Of a DNA stretch of 64,000 bases, positions 1 to 9,855 are shown one piece after another. The stretch is from Notoacmeibacter ruber (lineage in GTDB: Bacteria > Pseudomonadota > Alphaproteobacteria > Rhizobiales > Rhizobiaceae). Each line of letters starts with the position of its first letter. Positions within the stretch are counted from its first letter, which is position 1. The position numbers were made by a program, and so were the translations under genes. The notes below the pieces were generated by a model, which saw only the letters and a program-made list of their open reading frames with translations, had not been told where the DNA came from and did not search any database. The stretch covers positions 1,908,501 to 1,972,500 of the forward strand of contig NZ_RCWN01000001.1 of NCBI RefSeq assembly GCF_003668555.1, read 5' to 3'.

Positions 1-1042
1 AGAGCTTGAACCACGGGCGGTATGCCGCCGAGCGGACGCGGGACGTATCGAGCCAGGGCACGAAGAACAGGACCGCGATCGAAGCGAACATGGCGATAAC
101 ACCGCCAAGCTTGGAGTCGATCGGCCCGATATTGAAGGTGATGGCGCGCAGGATCGCGTAGAAAGGCAGGAAGTACCATTCGGGAACGATGTGCGCCGGT
201 GTCTTCAGCGGGTTGGCCGGAATGTAGTTGTCCGGGTGTCCGAGATAGTTCGGCATGTAGAAGATGAAATAGGCGAACACGAGGAGGAACACGACCATGG
301 CGAGGCCGTCCTTGACGGTCGCGTAAGGCGTGAAGGCCAGCGTGTCGGTCTTGCTCTTCACTTCGATGCCCGTCGGGTTCGTCTGCCCGACCACATGCAG
401 CGCCCAGACGTGAAGGATCACGACACCGGCGATGATGAAGGGCAGAAGGTAGTGGAGCGAGAAGAAGCGGTTCAGCGTCGGATTGTCGACGGCGAACCCA
501 CCGAGAAGGAAGGTCTGCAGCCAGTCACCGATGACCGGAATGGCCGAGAAGAAGCCGGTGATGACGGTCGCGCCCCAGAACGACATCTGCCCCCACGGCA
601 GAACATAGCCCATGAAGGCCGTTGCCATCATCAGGAAGAGGAGGAGGACGCCGAGAATCCAGAGCAATTCGCGCGGCGCCTTGTAGGAGCCGTAATAGAA
701 GCCGCGAGCAATATGGAGGTAGACGGCGATAAAGAAGAACGATGCGCCGTTGGCGTGCATGTAACGCAGCAGCCAGCCGGAATTGACGTCCCGCATGATA
801 AACTCGACGGACGAGAAGGCGACGCCCGTCTCGGCGGCGTAGTGCATGGCGAGCACGATGCCCGAAAGGAGCTGCACCACCAGCATGACCATCAGGATAC
901 CGCCAAAGGTGTAAGCGTAGTTGAGGTTACGCGGCACCGGATAGGCGATGAAGCTGTCGTACATCATGCGCGGCAGCGGCAGGCGGGCGTCGATCCACTT
1001 TTCGACTCCCGAATTCGGCGTATAGGTGGAATGTCCACTCAT
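1..1042 (-). CDS. petB: Cytochrome b of the bc1 complex (3' end outside window)
   Basis: Membrane core subunit of ubiquinol:cytochrome c oxidoreductase (complex III), which carries the two b hemes and the quinol sites. The reverse strand reads an open frame from ATG at 1042 ([10 protein letters not shown]) to the window edge with no stop, so only the first ~347 residues are present. Visible family features are successive hydrophobic helices, a heme-ligand segment [12 protein letters not shown], the Qo-site motif as [13 protein letters not shown], and HYLLPF. It lies 24 bp downstream of petA on the same strand, the usual petA-petB order; petC would be expected beyond the left edge. The long forward ORF over the same DNA is its antisense shadow. 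Confidence 0.95.
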   Translation of the reverse strand, partial: MSGHSTYTPNSGVEKWIDARLPLPRMMYDSFIAYPVPRNLNYAYTFGGILMVMLVVQLLSGIVLAMHYAAETGVAFSSVEFIMRDVNSGWLLRYMHANGASFFFIAVYLHIARGFYYGSYKAPRELLWILGVLLLFLMMATAFMGYVLPWGQMSFWGATVITGFFSAIPVIGDWLQTFLLGGFAVDNPTLNRFFSLHYLLPFIIAGVVILHVWALHVVGQTNPTGIEVKSKTDTLAFTPYATVKDGLAMVVFLLVFAYFIFYMPNYLGHPDNYIPANPLKTPAHIVPEWYFLPFYAILRAITFNIGPIDSKLGGVIAMFASIAVLFFVPWLDTSRVRSAAYRPWFKL

Positions 1043-1066
1043 CTCTTAAATCCCCCTTCCGAAATG

Positions 1067-1648
1067 TCAGCCGATACGAATGGTCGTATCGGAAGTGAAG
1101 GCGTAGGTCGGAATAGCGAGATTTTCCGGCGCTGGGCCTTTGCGGATACGGCCAGCCGTATCGTAGTGACTGCCGTGGCAGGGGCAGAACCAGCCGTCGA
1201 AATCACCGGCCTGGCCGAGCGGCACACAGCCCAGATGGGTGCACGAGCCGATCATGACGATCCAGTTTTCGTTACCCTCACCAGCAGAGCGGTTGAGATC
1301 CGTGGCCTCGACATCGCCGCTGAGATTTTCGTTGCGGGCCACCGGATCCTTGAGATCGCCGAGAGGCACTTCCTGCGCCTCCTGAATTTCGCGCTCTGTA
1401 CGATTGCGAATGAAGATGGGCTTACCGCGCCATTTCGCCGTCAGGCTCATGCCGGGCTCGACCGCCGAGACATCGACATCGATCGATGCCAGTGCCAAGG
1501 TCGACGCATCCGGCCGCATCTGGTCGATGAACGGCCAAACCGCGCCGGCTGCACCAACAACCGCCGCCATACCTGTCGCAATGTAGAGAAAGTCGCGACG
1601 AGTCGCCTCGTCTTCGCCACCATGTCCGATCGTGTCGTTTCCGCTCAC
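1067..1648 (-). CDS. petA: Rieske iron-sulfur protein of the bc1 complex
   Basis: 2Fe-2S subunit that passes electrons from ubiquinol to cytochrome c1. The start is best placed at a GTG (1648) giving [11 protein letters not shown] and 193 residues, near the usual rhizobial length; an AGAGGA lies a few bases upstream. An in-frame upstream ATG at 1723 would add an atypical 25 residues. An N-terminal twin-arginine-like [11 protein letters not shown] and hydrophobic anchor (about residues 15-40) suggest Tat export with retention in the membrane. Cluster ligands are in CTHLGC and CPCHGSHYD. First gene of the petAB unit. Confidence 0.93.
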   Translation of the reverse strand: MSGNDTIGHGGEDEATRRDFLYIATGMAAVVGAAGAVWPFIDQMRPDASTLALASIDVDVSAVEPGMSLTAKWRGKPIFIRNRTEREIQEAQEVPLGDLKDPVARNENLSGDVEATDLNRSAGEGNENWIVMIGSCTHLGCVPLGQAGDFDGWFCPCHGSHYDTAGRIRKGPAPENLAIPTYAFTSDTTIRIG

Positions 1649-1847
1649 GTTCACTGTCCTCTGCTGGGAGACCGGCCCCCGGAGAACCCGTCGGAACCTG
1701 ACGGCCGATACGTTGTCAAACACGCGTCTATGCCGCCGGGACCCCCGACTACCCGGTCTTTTCGCGCCCTTCTATTGGCCAGAGAGACCCTTGTCCAGAG
1801 TCCCGCACCTTACTTTCGTCCAAAAGCGGTGGAGCGAAACGTTTCAG

Positions 1848-2201
1848 TCAGGCCGCGCCGAGCCGTGCAAGCACCGATTGCGGTATACGGTACTGCGCAA
1901 TCGCGTCATGGTGGCGCCGCAAGCCGCATAATTCGCGCTGGATGAAATAGGCATGAGTCGCCCGTGCAGCCCGGCGCAGTAGCTCCGATCGCATGGCGCG
2001 TTCCGTCTCGCCCAAACGGTTCTGATCGGCGTCATTCTCGGCCTCGAACTGACGCAATGCTTCAAGTGCTTCGCCGACAGACTTTCCGGCCCGCCCCAGG
2101 CTGGACGCCTTTTCGGCGGCGATCTCGTAGCCAAGCGCATCGCTTCGGTCCGCGATGGATTCCATCGCGTCCCGGTAGCGGGAGGGCGGGCGCAAAGCCA
2201 T
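1848..2201 (-). CDS. Small conserved protein, DUF6665-like
   Basis: A 117-residue soluble, largely helical protein beginning MALRPPSRYRDAM, with a central stretch ALGYEIAAEKASSLGRAGKSV that resembles the rhizobial DUF6665 family; I assign the family from memory of this motif only. Function unknown. The ATG lies 4 bp after the stop of the upstream ABC transporter gene, so it is probably co-translated as the last gene of the ABC exporter unit. The longer reverse-strand ORF reaching 2384 merely runs back into the ABC gene and is not the start. Confidence 0.7.
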   Translation of the reverse strand: MALRPPSRYRDAMESIADRSDALGYEIAAEKASSLGRAGKSVGEALEALRQFEAENDADQNRLGETERAMRSELLRRAARATHAYFIQRELCGLRRHHDAIAQYRIPQSVLARLGAA

Positions 2202-2205
2202 CCGC

Positions 2206-4140
2206 CTACTCCGCGGCCAGATTGCGCGGCAGGAAACCACCCGTCTGCCGCTTCCAGAGGCGCGCATAGAGGCCGTCCTCGGACAAAAGCTCGTCATGGC
2301 TGCCCTGCTCCACGATCTGCCCGCCATCGACGACGATGATCCGATCGAGCTGCGCGATGGTGGAGAGCCGGTGCGCAACGGCAATCACTGTGCGTCCCTC
2401 CATGAGCGTTTCGAGCGATTCCTGGATGGCCGCCTCGATCTCGGAATCGAGAGCGGATGTCGCTTCATCCAGAACGAGGATCGGCGCGTCCTTCAACACC
2501 ATGCGAGCGACCGCAATACGCTGTCGCTGACCGCCGGACAGCTTGACGCCGCGCTCGCCCACATGAGCATCGAATCCCGACCGGCCGCGATGATCGCCCA
2601 CCTTTTCGACGAAGGTATCGGCGGCCGCCCGCCGCGCGGCTTCGCGGATATCCCCGTCGCTCGCTTCCGGCCGGCCATAGGCAATATTGTCGCGGATCGA
2701 GCGATGCATCAGCATCGGCTCCTGACTGACCATGCCAAACTGGCGACGCAAAGAACCTTGGGTCAGGTCGCGAATATCACGCCCATCGAGCGTAATCCGA
2801 CCCTCTTCGACGTCGAAAAGCCGAAGGAGAAGAGACAGGATCGTGGTCTTTCCGCCACCAGACGGGCCGACGATCGCGACCCTCTCGCCCGGCTCGATGC
2901 GAAACGACAAGTTCTTGATGACGGGCATGTCGTCACGCCCATAGCTGAACGAGACATTCTCGAAGGCGATCGCGCCGCGCGCCCTGGGAATATCGATCGC
3001 ATCCGGGGCGTCCTGAAGCGCGGGCTGTACGGAGATCGTGCCGGTCGCGTCCTGCACCGTGGCGAAGTTGCGCACGATGCCGTTGATGTTGAACATCACC
3101 CAGCCGCTCATCTGGTTGAGGCGGAAGACAAGTCCCATCGCAGCCGCGATTGCGCCGGTGGTCACATCTCCGGCAAGCCAGCCCCGCACCGCGATGATGC
3201 CGACCGCCGCCATCATCCCGCCATTCAATATGGCGACCGACGCCCGTACGGTGGTAATCGCACGCGCTGCATGAGCCGTCGCATAGAGCAAATGCTCCAC
3301 CCCTTCACGGACAAAGGCATGTTCGCGCCGGCCATCGTCGAAGAGTTTGACGGCGAGAATATTGGTGAAAGCGTCGACCAGACGTCCGCTCAGAATGGAG
3401 CGGGCGTTCGCCCGGCGGCGCGAGGTCTTGCGAACGCGCGGCAGAAGGAAGCGCGCGACTGCGACGTAGCAGACTGCCCAGACCGCCACGACCACACCAA
3501 GAATAGGATCCATGGAAACGAGAATTGAGGCGGTCAGCACAACGAATGTCGCAAATGACCAGAAGGTGCCGATAAGCGAGGTGATAAGGTCGGTCGTGCT
3601 CTCGCCGGCCTGAATGATCTTTTGTGCGATGCGCCCGGCAAAATCGTTCTGGTAGAAGGAAAGCGGCTGCTCGATCACCCGTCGGAACGATTGCCACCGG
3701 ATCATGGCGATGAAGCGGGGCGAGATGACCTGCTGTTCCAGCATGGTCTGACCGATCATGACGGCCGCGCGGACCACAAGGATGAGAAGAAGAAGGCCAG
3801 TCAGCGGCAGCCAATTATCCGACAGGAAATTTGCCGGTCCTTCCTGCTCCATCAGATCAACCAGCCAGCCAACCGACCAGTAAAGCGCAGCGTCGACCGC
3901 ACCCGACAGGCCGCCAACGATCAACATCGCCGCGAAGGGGCCTTTTGCCTGTTTGGCGAAATGCATGATGAAGGCCACGGCATCGCGCGGAAGAAGGCTG
4001 TCATCATCTTTCTGGAACGGATCGATGCGGTTTTCCGCAATGCCGAAGACCCTGTCCGAAATCGTTTCGCGCCGGTTGTAATCGGTACGAAGGTCATCTG
4101 CCTGTGTCGGAAGGTCGGGGGACTGGCCGGCTTGCCTCAC
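2206..4140 (-). CDS. ABC exporter half-transporter (membrane + ATPase), second of a pair
   Basis: Fused six-helix membrane domain and nucleotide-binding domain of a multidrug/lipid-type ABC exporter. The membrane domain spans about residues 60-360. The ATPase carries Walker A GPSGGGKTT, signature LSGGQ, Walker B ILVLDEATSALD and the H-loop AHRLST. Start is taken as the GTG at 4140, whose bases overlap the TGA of the neighbouring ABC gene (GTGA, 4 bp overlap), giving 644 residues; the ORF extension to 4215 is the neighbour read in another frame. Close similarity and coupling to the next gene indicate a heterodimeric exporter. Substrate cannot be read from sequence. Confidence 0.9.
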   Translation of the reverse strand: MRQAGQSPDLPTQADDLRTDYNRRETISDRVFGIAENRIDPFQKDDDSLLPRDAVAFIMHFAKQAKGPFAAMLIVGGLSGAVDAALYWSVGWLVDLMEQEGPANFLSDNWLPLTGLLLLILVVRAAVMIGQTMLEQQVISPRFIAMIRWQSFRRVIEQPLSFYQNDFAGRIAQKIIQAGESTTDLITSLIGTFWSFATFVVLTASILVSMDPILGVVVAVWAVCYVAVARFLLPRVRKTSRRRANARSILSGRLVDAFTNILAVKLFDDGRREHAFVREGVEHLLYATAHAARAITTVRASVAILNGGMMAAVGIIAVRGWLAGDVTTGAIAAAMGLVFRLNQMSGWVMFNINGIVRNFATVQDATGTISVQPALQDAPDAIDIPRARGAIAFENVSFSYGRDDMPVIKNLSFRIEPGERVAIVGPSGGGKTTILSLLLRLFDVEEGRITLDGRDIRDLTQGSLRRQFGMVSQEPMLMHRSIRDNIAYGRPEASDGDIREAARRAAADTFVEKVGDHRGRSGFDAHVGERGVKLSGGQRQRIAVARMVLKDAPILVLDEATSALDSEIEAAIQESLETLMEGRTVIAVAHRLSTIAQLDRIIVVDGGQIVEQGSHDELLSEDGLYARLWKRQTGGFLPRNLAAE

Positions 4141-6017
4141 TGCGCTGCCACCCCGTGCGCATTTTCGCTGGTGGCGTCGTCGAGCGTCAGGAAGCCGCCC
4201 GACTGACGCGCCCACAAGCGGGCATAGAGCCCATTATTGGCAATCAGTTCGTCGTGGGCGCCCTGCTCCACGATTGCGCCATGATCCATTACAACCAGCC
4301 GATCCATCTGTGATATGGTGGAGAGGCGGTGTGCAATGGCAATAACGGTCTTGCCTTCCATCAGTTGATCGAGGCTGTCCTGAATGGCGGCTTCGACTTC
4401 GGAATCGAGCGCGGATGTCGCTTCGTCGAGAACGAGGATCGGCGCATCCTTCAGCATGACCCGGGCTATGGCGATGCGCTGACGCTGACCGCCGGACAGT
4501 TTGACGCCACGTTCGCCGACATGGGCCTCGAAGCCTGTCCGACCCGTCGGGTCACTAAGGTCGTTGATGAAGTCGATGGCCTTGGCTTGCCGCGCGGCGC
4601 GTTCGATCTCGGCCATTGCTGCATCGGGGCGCGAATACTGGATGTTGTCCTGAACGGAACGGTGCAGCAGGGCGGTATCCTGCGTGACCACGCCGATATG
4701 CGCGCGCAGGCTCTCCTGATCGACTTTGGCAATGTCGGTTCCGTCGATCCGGATGCTGCCATCCTCCACATCGTGGAAACGCAGAAGAAGGTTGACCAGA
4801 GTCGATTTGCCCGCACCGGAGCGGCCGACGAGGCCGATCTTCTCGCCCGGCTTGATGTCGAGATCGAGATGGCCGATTACGCCTTCGCCCTTGCCGTAAT
4901 GGAAGCTGACATCGTCGAAATGGATTGCGCCAGCCGTCACCGAAAGCGGCTTGGCATTCGGCTTGTCCTTCACCTCCTGCGGCTTGGCCAGCATCTGCGC
5001 GGCATCCTCGGCCATGCCGAGATTTTCAAAAAGGCCGGCGAGCTCCCACATCACCCAGTGGCTCATGCCTTCCAGGCGCATAACGAGACCAAGTCCGACG
5101 GCCAGTGCACCGACCGTCGCCGTGCCGAGCGACCACGACCAGAGCCCCAGCGCCGCGACGGAAAAGAGAAGCGATGCGTTGAGGAAGCCAAGGGTGGTGT
5201 TCAGCAGCGTGACCAGACGCATCTGCGGAAAGACCGAATGCAGGAAACGCTCCATCGCGTCGCGCGCATAGCGTTCTTCGCGCCCGGCATGGGCGAACAG
5301 TTTGATCGTGGCGATATTGGTGTAGCTGTCCACCACGCGGCCGGTCATCTCGCTCCGGGCATTGGCCTGCACCTCCGAGGTCTTGCGCAGACGCGGCAGG
5401 AAAAACGCCATAGCCGAGAAATAGAGGCCGATCCAGACCAGGAAGGGTGCCATCAGGACCGGGTCGAAGGTCGCCATCAGGGCGACGGCGCCGACGAAGT
5501 AGACAGCGACATAAGCGAAGACGTCGACCGTCTTCATGACAACCTCGCGGGTGCCGAGCGCACCCTGCATCAGCTTTGTGGCGACACGGCCAGCAAATTC
5601 GTCCGAGAAAAAACTCACCGATTGCCGGAGCAGATATTTGTGTCCCTGCCAGCGAATGATCATCGGGTAATTGCCGGCGAGGGTCTGAAACAGCAGCAGA
5701 TCGTGCAGGATGCCAAGAATAGGCATCACGATCATGATCAGCGCGCCCATGCCGGCCAGTGTCCAGAATTCGTCCTGGAAGAAGTTTTCCGGCGGCCTGC
5801 CGGCAAGCCAGTCCACCACATCGCCCATGAAACTGAAGATCACGATCTGAGCCACAGAAATCGCGGCCGCCAGAATACCGCCCAGCAGGACCAGCGGCCA
5901 GACGGGCTTTGTATGGTGCCAGATAAAGGCGAAGAGACCTTTGGGAGGCCGCTCCGCAGGCATTTTCGGAAAGGGTTCGGCCAGTCGCTCAAACCAGCCG
6001 AATAGCGAATTGAACAT
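4137..6017 (-). CDS. ABC exporter half-transporter (membrane + ATPase), first of a pair
   Basis: Partner half-transporter, 626 residues from ATG 6017 (MFNSLFGWFERL), with a GGAG ribosome site 6 bp upstream that settles the start against ORF extensions. Transmembrane region lies about residues 40-340; the ATPase shows Walker A GRSGAGKST, signature LSGGQ, Walker B ILVLDEATSALD and AHRLSTI. Its stop overlaps the start of the second gene by 4 bp, so the two are translationally coupled and probably form a heterodimer. The pair sits between trmL and petA, as in many rhizobia. Confidence 0.92.
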   Translation of the reverse strand: MFNSLFGWFERLAEPFPKMPAERPPKGLFAFIWHHTKPVWPLVLLGGILAAAISVAQIVIFSFMGDVVDWLAGRPPENFFQDEFWTLAGMGALIMIVMPILGILHDLLLFQTLAGNYPMIIRWQGHKYLLRQSVSFFSDEFAGRVATKLMQGALGTREVVMKTVDVFAYVAVYFVGAVALMATFDPVLMAPFLVWIGLYFSAMAFFLPRLRKTSEVQANARSEMTGRVVDSYTNIATIKLFAHAGREERYARDAMERFLHSVFPQMRLVTLLNTTLGFLNASLLFSVAALGLWSWSLGTATVGALAVGLGLVMRLEGMSHWVMWELAGLFENLGMAEDAAQMLAKPQEVKDKPNAKPLSVTAGAIHFDDVSFHYGKGEGVIGHLDLDIKPGEKIGLVGRSGAGKSTLVNLLLRFHDVEDGSIRIDGTDIAKVDQESLRAHIGVVTQDTALLHRSVQDNIQYSRPDAAMAEIERAARQAKAIDFINDLSDPTGRTGFEAHVGERGVKLSGGQRQRIAIARVMLKDAPILVLDEATSALDSEVEAAIQDSLDQLMEGKTVIAIAHRLSTISQMDRLVVMDHGAIVEQGAHDELIANNGLYARLWARQSGGFLTLDDATSENAHGVAAQ

Positions 6018-6158
6018 GTGCTCTCCGGCCGTTCGCTGGTCAAAGATGAGTGTGAATGGCGCGCTCGACGCGACGCGTTGCGACGATATAAGGCTGCGCT
6101 CGGAATTTTTCCACGCATGGCGGCTCTGCCTGCGCGAACACAATACTAGGAGCGGATC

Positions 6159-6650
6159 ATGACAGGTCAGCGCGCCCGGTCGGGCGATCGTCCCCTTATC
6201 GCCCTGTACCAGCCGGATATACCCGGCAATACGGGCACGATCCTGCGTATGGGCGCGTGCCTCGAACTACCGGTGGCGGTGATCGGCCCGGCAGGGTTCG
6301 ACCTTTCCGATCGCGCGCTCAAACGTTCGGGTATGGATTATCTTGAGATGGCGACCCTCACCCGCTTCGACGATTGGATGGCTTTCGAACGCTGGCGGAA
6401 GGCCGAGGGCCGGCGGCTTGTGCTTCTGACGACCAAGGCCGACCGCGCCTATCACGCCTTCGAATGGCGCGCCGGCGATATCGTTCTGTTTGGCAGGGAA
6501 AGCGCCGGTGTGCCGGACCATGTGCATGAAGCAGCGGATGAGCGCCTGACGATCCCGATGCGCCAGGGCGCGAGAAGCCTGAACCTTGCCGTCAGCGCGG
6601 CGATGGTGGCCGGCGAGATCACGCGACAATTCGCTATCGGCGGGGACTGA
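6159..6650 (+). CDS. trmL: tRNA (cytidine/uridine-34 2'-O)-methyltransferase TrmL
   Basis: SPOUT-class methyltransferase that 2'-O-methylates the wobble base of tRNA-Leu isoacceptors, using S-adenosylmethionine bound in a trefoil knot. 163 residues, typical for TrmL. N-terminal ALYQPDIPGNTGTILR and the knot motifs LFGRESAGVP and RSLNLAVSAAMV are diagnostic. The gene runs divergently from the ABC exporter pair and converges with the small gene at 6656, with only 5 bp between stops. Confidence 0.93.
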   Translation: MTGQRARSGDRPLIALYQPDIPGNTGTILRMGACLELPVAVIGPAGFDLSDRALKRSGMDYLEMATLTRFDDWMAFERWRKAEGRRLVLLTTKADRAYHAFEWRAGDIVLFGRESAGVPDHVHEAADERLTIPMRQGARSLNLAVSAAMVAGEITRQFAIGGD

Positions 6651-6655
6651 CCTGA

Positions 6656-6901
6656 CTAGTCGGCGCTTTTCAGCCGGCGCATGGTGAACTCGATCTCGTC
6701 GTCGCCGACGATCCGCCAGCTTTCGACCTCGCTCCAATAGGCGGCCTTTGGCCAGCGGTTCAGAAAGTCACGCGCGGTCTGCCGCGCCTCTGGCCTGGGA
6801 AGACGGAAGGTTTCACGCACGAAACTGTCACCCGCGCCGTTGCGCCCCGCGGCGATCTGCTGCGACAGCCCCTTGAGGGCCGGACGTTTCGGCGGACCCA
6901 T
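6656..6901 (-). CDS. Small conserved hypothetical protein
   Basis: 81-residue soluble protein starting MGPPKRPALKGL at 6901. A GGAGG lies 5 bp before this ATG, favouring it over an in-frame ATG 12 bp upstream. The C-terminal half (WPKAAYWSEVESWRIVGDDEIEFTMRRL) looks like a folded beta-rich domain. It lies between trmL and hemF, and I recall similar small proteins at this site in rhizobia. No function can be proposed. The reading frame has normal codon character for this genome. Confidence 0.65.
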   Translation of the reverse strand: MGPPKRPALKGLSQQIAAGRNGAGDSFVRETFRLPRPEARQTARDFLNRWPKAAYWSEVESWRIVGDDEIEFTMRRLKSAD

Positions 6902-7046
6902 CACGGCCTCCATTGGTGTCGGGCCGCCCCGAACTGGACTTGCCCTGCCGGGGAAGATTAGGCATGGCCGACGAAAATTGCGAATCGGCGGCTGCATGAA
7001 CGGCTGCCGGCAAGAATGACGCATCGAACACGACCGAGGATAAAGC

Positions 7047-7964
7047 ATGGAGCGCCCGACCCTGCCGCAAGGCCTGCCGCCCGATATCGAGGCCAGGAAG
7101 AAGACGGCGCGCCAATGGTTCGAGTCGCTTCGCGACCAGATCTGCTCGGCCTTCGTCACGCTTGAGGACGAAGCCGATGGCCCATTCCCGCCAGGCGTCG
7201 ACGAGCCGGGCCGCTTCCAGCGGACACCATGGGCAAGGGATGAGGGCCATGGTGGCGGCGGCGTCATGGGAATGATGGGCGGCCGCGTCTTCGAGAAGGT
7301 CGGCGTTCACACCTCGACCGTCCATGGCGAGTTCTCGCCGGAGTTCCGCAAGCAGATGCCGGGCGCTGAACAAGACCCGTCTTTCTGGGCCTCCGGCATC
7401 AGCCTGATCGCCCACCCGTGGAACCCCAACGTACCCGCGGTTCACATGAACACCCGCTTCGTGGTGACGACGAGTTGGTGGTTCGGCGGCGGTGCGGACC
7501 TGACACCGGTGCTGGATGCGCGCCGGAGGCAGGACGATCCCGACACGATCGCCTTCCATCAGGCGATGGAAGCGCCCTGCCGCGCCCATACGGTTGCCGA
7601 CTATCCCAAGATGAAGGCGTGGTGCGACAGCTATTTCCACCTGGCGCACCGGAACGAGCCGCGCGGTATTGGCGGCATCTTCTACGATTGGCAGCACTCC
7701 AGCGAGGACGATGGTGGCTGGGCGGCGGACTTCGCCTTCACGCAGGATGTCGGCAAGGCGTTTCTGCGCGTCTACCCGGAGCTGGTGCGGCGCAATTTCG
7801 AGAAGCCGTGGACCGAAGAGATGCGCGAGGAGCAGCTTGTCCGGCGCGGCCGCTATGTCGAGTTCAACCTGCTTTACGACCGCGGCACGATCTTCGGCCT
7901 GAAGACCGGGGGCAACGTCACCTCGATCCTCTCATCCATGCCGCCAGCGGTGAAATGGCCGTGA
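7047..7964 (+). CDS. hemF: Oxygen-dependent coproporphyrinogen III oxidase
   Basis: Catalyses the O2-dependent oxidative decarboxylation of coproporphyrinogen III to protoporphyrinogen IX in heme synthesis; soluble homodimer. 305 residues, the full family length. Conserved blocks include [28 protein letters not shown] and [15 protein letters not shown] lies about 8 bp before the ATG. Heme made here would supply the cytochromes encoded at both ends of the window. Confidence 0.96.
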   Translation: MERPTLPQGLPPDIEARKKTARQWFESLRDQICSAFVTLEDEADGPFPPGVDEPGRFQRTPWARDEGHGGGGVMGMMGGRVFEKVGVHTSTVHGEFSPEFRKQMPGAEQDPSFWASGISLIAHPWNPNVPAVHMNTRFVVTTSWWFGGGADLTPVLDARRRQDDPDTIAFHQAMEAPCRAHTVADYPKMKAWCDSYFHLAHRNEPRGIGGIFYDWQHSSEDDGGWAADFAFTQDVGKAFLRVYPELVRRNFEKPWTEEMREEQLVRRGRYVEFNLLYDRGTIFGLKTGGNVTSILSSMPPAVKWP

Positions 7965-8066
7965 GATGAGCCGCACCGAAACGTGATCTTTGGACGATGC
8001 GCCGAACGGACCTAATTGCGATAGAGCGCAATGCGGGTCAGAAGGCAGCATATCGGGACACGTGCC

Positions 8067-9491
8067 ATGTCGGAAAACGGAAATCGGGCTCAAGAATCGG
8101 AACTGCAGAAGACCACGGCCAAGATCTTCGAGAAGTCGGGCGGCAAGGTCGATGAATTCCGCAAGCTGGCCGAGCGCATCGCCGATGGCGAAGAGGTCAT
8201 CCCGCCCGTCCTGCTGAAAGGCCAGGCAAGGCGCAGGCACGTTCGCTCGACCCTGCGCGAGGATCACGCCGACCGGATCGAGCAACGAAATCCTGCGGCG
8301 GAAGTGAAGTTCAACGAATTGGCGAAGGACTTCTTCAAGTTCTATCGCGGCACGGCACTGCTCTTCTATCGCGACATGGTCGGTATGGATTCCGACATGC
8401 CGTCGGTCATGGCCCTTGGAGACGTCCACCCGCAGAATTTCGGCGTGATGCCGGACAAGAACGGTGCGCCGATCTTCGGCGTCAATGATTTCGACGAGGC
8501 CGTCTATGCGCCCTTCACCTGGGATCTGAAACGCGGCGCGGTCGGCTTCTGGATCGCCGCGCGCGAGGCGGGCGGTATGAAACGCAAGAAACGGCGCAAG
8601 ATCGTGAAGAAATTCGCCAAGGGCTATCTGCAGGCGATGCAGAACTATGCGGACCGCGCAACCGAGAGCAATGACGACTACCGCATGGACAACTCGCCGG
8701 ACGTCATTCAGCGCCTTTTCAAGGAAGCGTGGACGGATCGGCAGGAATGGCTTTCGGGGGACTATCTCAAGCCATCGGGTCGCGGCTTCCGCGCTAGCGA
8801 TGAACTCCAACCCATCTCAAGCGAACGGGACAAGTTTCAGCAGGCAGTCAACGACCTCGCCAAGTCCAACGGCATCGAGGTGACACCGGACCGGGCGGGC
8901 GAACTCAAGGTCAAGGATGTCTGCGTCCGCCACGGACAGGGCACCGCATCGCTCGGCCTGCCACGCTTCTATGTGCTGATCGAAGGCCCGTCCAAGGATG
9001 CGACCGACGATATCATCATCGAATTCAAGAAGGCGCGCCGGTCCGCGCTGGAAGGCCTGACGCCGCCGACGGAATTCCATGCCGGCGAGGAAGCGGACCG
9101 CATCGCCCACGGTCAGTCCGTGCAGCTTGCCCATGGCGACATTTTCTATGGCGCGGTCAAGATCGACGGCGAGAGCTATATGAGCCGCGAACGCGCGCCC
9201 TTCCGCGACGATATCGACCTGGACGATCTCAGCTACGGCACCTGGAAGGACTATGCCCGCGTCTGCGGCGCGGCGCTCGCCCAGGCTCATGCGCTGTCGG
9301 ACGATCTCGGCCAGATCGATTACGACGTCGAGCCGTCCATCATCGAAGCGGCGAAACCGCGCAAACTGTTCATCAAGGATCTGATCCGCTTTGCCGAGGA
9401 AGCCGCCGACCGGCTCGCCGCCGATCACGAATTCTTCCGCGAGGACCACAAGGACGGCGCGTTCGAACGGGTCGATATCATCTACCGCTGA
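8067..9491 (+). CDS. DUF2252 family protein (kinase-like fold)
   Basis: About 474 residues. Family hallmarks are FKFYRGTALLFYRDM, the nucleotide-site-like GDVHPQNFG and the acidic INDFDEA-like block (VNDFDEAVYAPFTWDLKR), which resemble the catalytic loops of aminoglycoside-phosphotransferase-type kinases; a late HGDIFYG/MSRERAP segment is also typical. Biochemical role unknown. Two in-frame starts exist: ATG 8031 and ATG 8067 (MSENGNR); neither has a strong ribosome site and I prefer the second. It stands alone, with the DUF1059 gene about 90 bp downstream. Confidence 0.85.
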   Translation: MSENGNRAQESELQKTTAKIFEKSGGKVDEFRKLAERIADGEEVIPPVLLKGQARRRHVRSTLREDHADRIEQRNPAAEVKFNELAKDFFKFYRGTALLFYRDMVGMDSDMPSVMALGDVHPQNFGVMPDKNGAPIFGVNDFDEAVYAPFTWDLKRGAVGFWIAAREAGGMKRKKRRKIVKKFAKGYLQAMQNYADRATESNDDYRMDNSPDVIQRLFKEAWTDRQEWLSGDYLKPSGRGFRASDELQPISSERDKFQQAVNDLAKSNGIEVTPDRAGELKVKDVCVRHGQGTASLGLPRFYVLIEGPSKDATDDIIIEFKKARRSALEGLTPPTEFHAGEEADRIAHGQSVQLAHGDIFYGAVKIDGESYMSRERAPFRDDIDLDDLSYGTWKDYARVCGAALAQAHALSDDLGQIDYDVEPSIIEAAKPRKLFIKDLIRFAEEAADRLAADHEFFREDHKDGAFERVDIIYR

Positions 9492-9581
9492 AGCCGGACC
9501 GGGTGATGCACGCAAAATTTGAACTTCCGGCGCCCCTTCCTCGTTAGTCTTCTACATCAACGCGAAAGAAGGAGGTTCACC

Positions 9582-9764
9582 ATGAAACGCTTCGATTGCG
9601 GAACCCTGGTTCCGGGCTGCCACTGGCACACCCAGGCCGAGGAAGAGGCGGAAGTGGTCCGCCGCGCCAGCGAGCATCTTCGTTCCGCCCATGGCGAGAC
9701 GCATGTCCGCCCAAATATGGTCGACGAGATCAAGAGCCGCATCCGTGAGGTGCAACCGGCCTGA
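9582..9764 (+). CDS. Small DUF1059 protein
   Basis: 60-residue protein, MKRFDCGTLVPGCHWHTQ, with the DUF1059 pattern: an N-terminal Cys pair (CGTLVPGC), a tryptophan-histidine turn, then a helix ending SEHLRSAHG. The Cys/His spacing suggests a small metal- or redox-active fold, but no function is established. The start is fixed by an AAGGAGG 6 bp upstream; the ORF extension to 9519 is not used. A strong terminator follows at 9785. Confidence 0.85.
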   Translation: MKRFDCGTLVPGCHWHTQAEEEAEVVRRASEHLRSAHGETHVRPNMVDEIKSRIREVQPA

Positions 9765-9784
9765 TCCGCTGCAGATAACCAATG

Positions 9785-9817
9785 AAAAACCCGCCGGGGA
9801 AACTCGGCGGGTTTTTT
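9785..9817 (+). terminator. Rho-independent terminator after the DUF1059 gene
   Basis: Perfect 11-bp stem (AAAACCCGCCG paired with CGGCGGGTTTT), 8-base loop, then a run of six T. It ends the DUF1059 transcript and marks the last native-looking base composition before the AT-rich patch. Confidence 0.92.
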
Positions 9818-9855
9818 GTCTGGTAACTTAGGTCTCAACAAGCCAAATTCTTAGA

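Noticed and set aside
191..1945. 584-codon forward ORF
   Set aside because: Antisense shadow of petB and petA, with unnatural Arg/His-rich composition; the reverse strand carries clear bc1 genes.
4329..6005. 558-codon forward ORF
   Set aside because: Shadow of the ABC transporter on the opposite strand; composition is typical of antisense GC-rich frames.
8014..8031. Small inverted repeat ATTGCG/CGCAAT before the DUF2252 gene
   Set aside because: Six-base arms are within chance for a gap of this size and nothing else supports a function.
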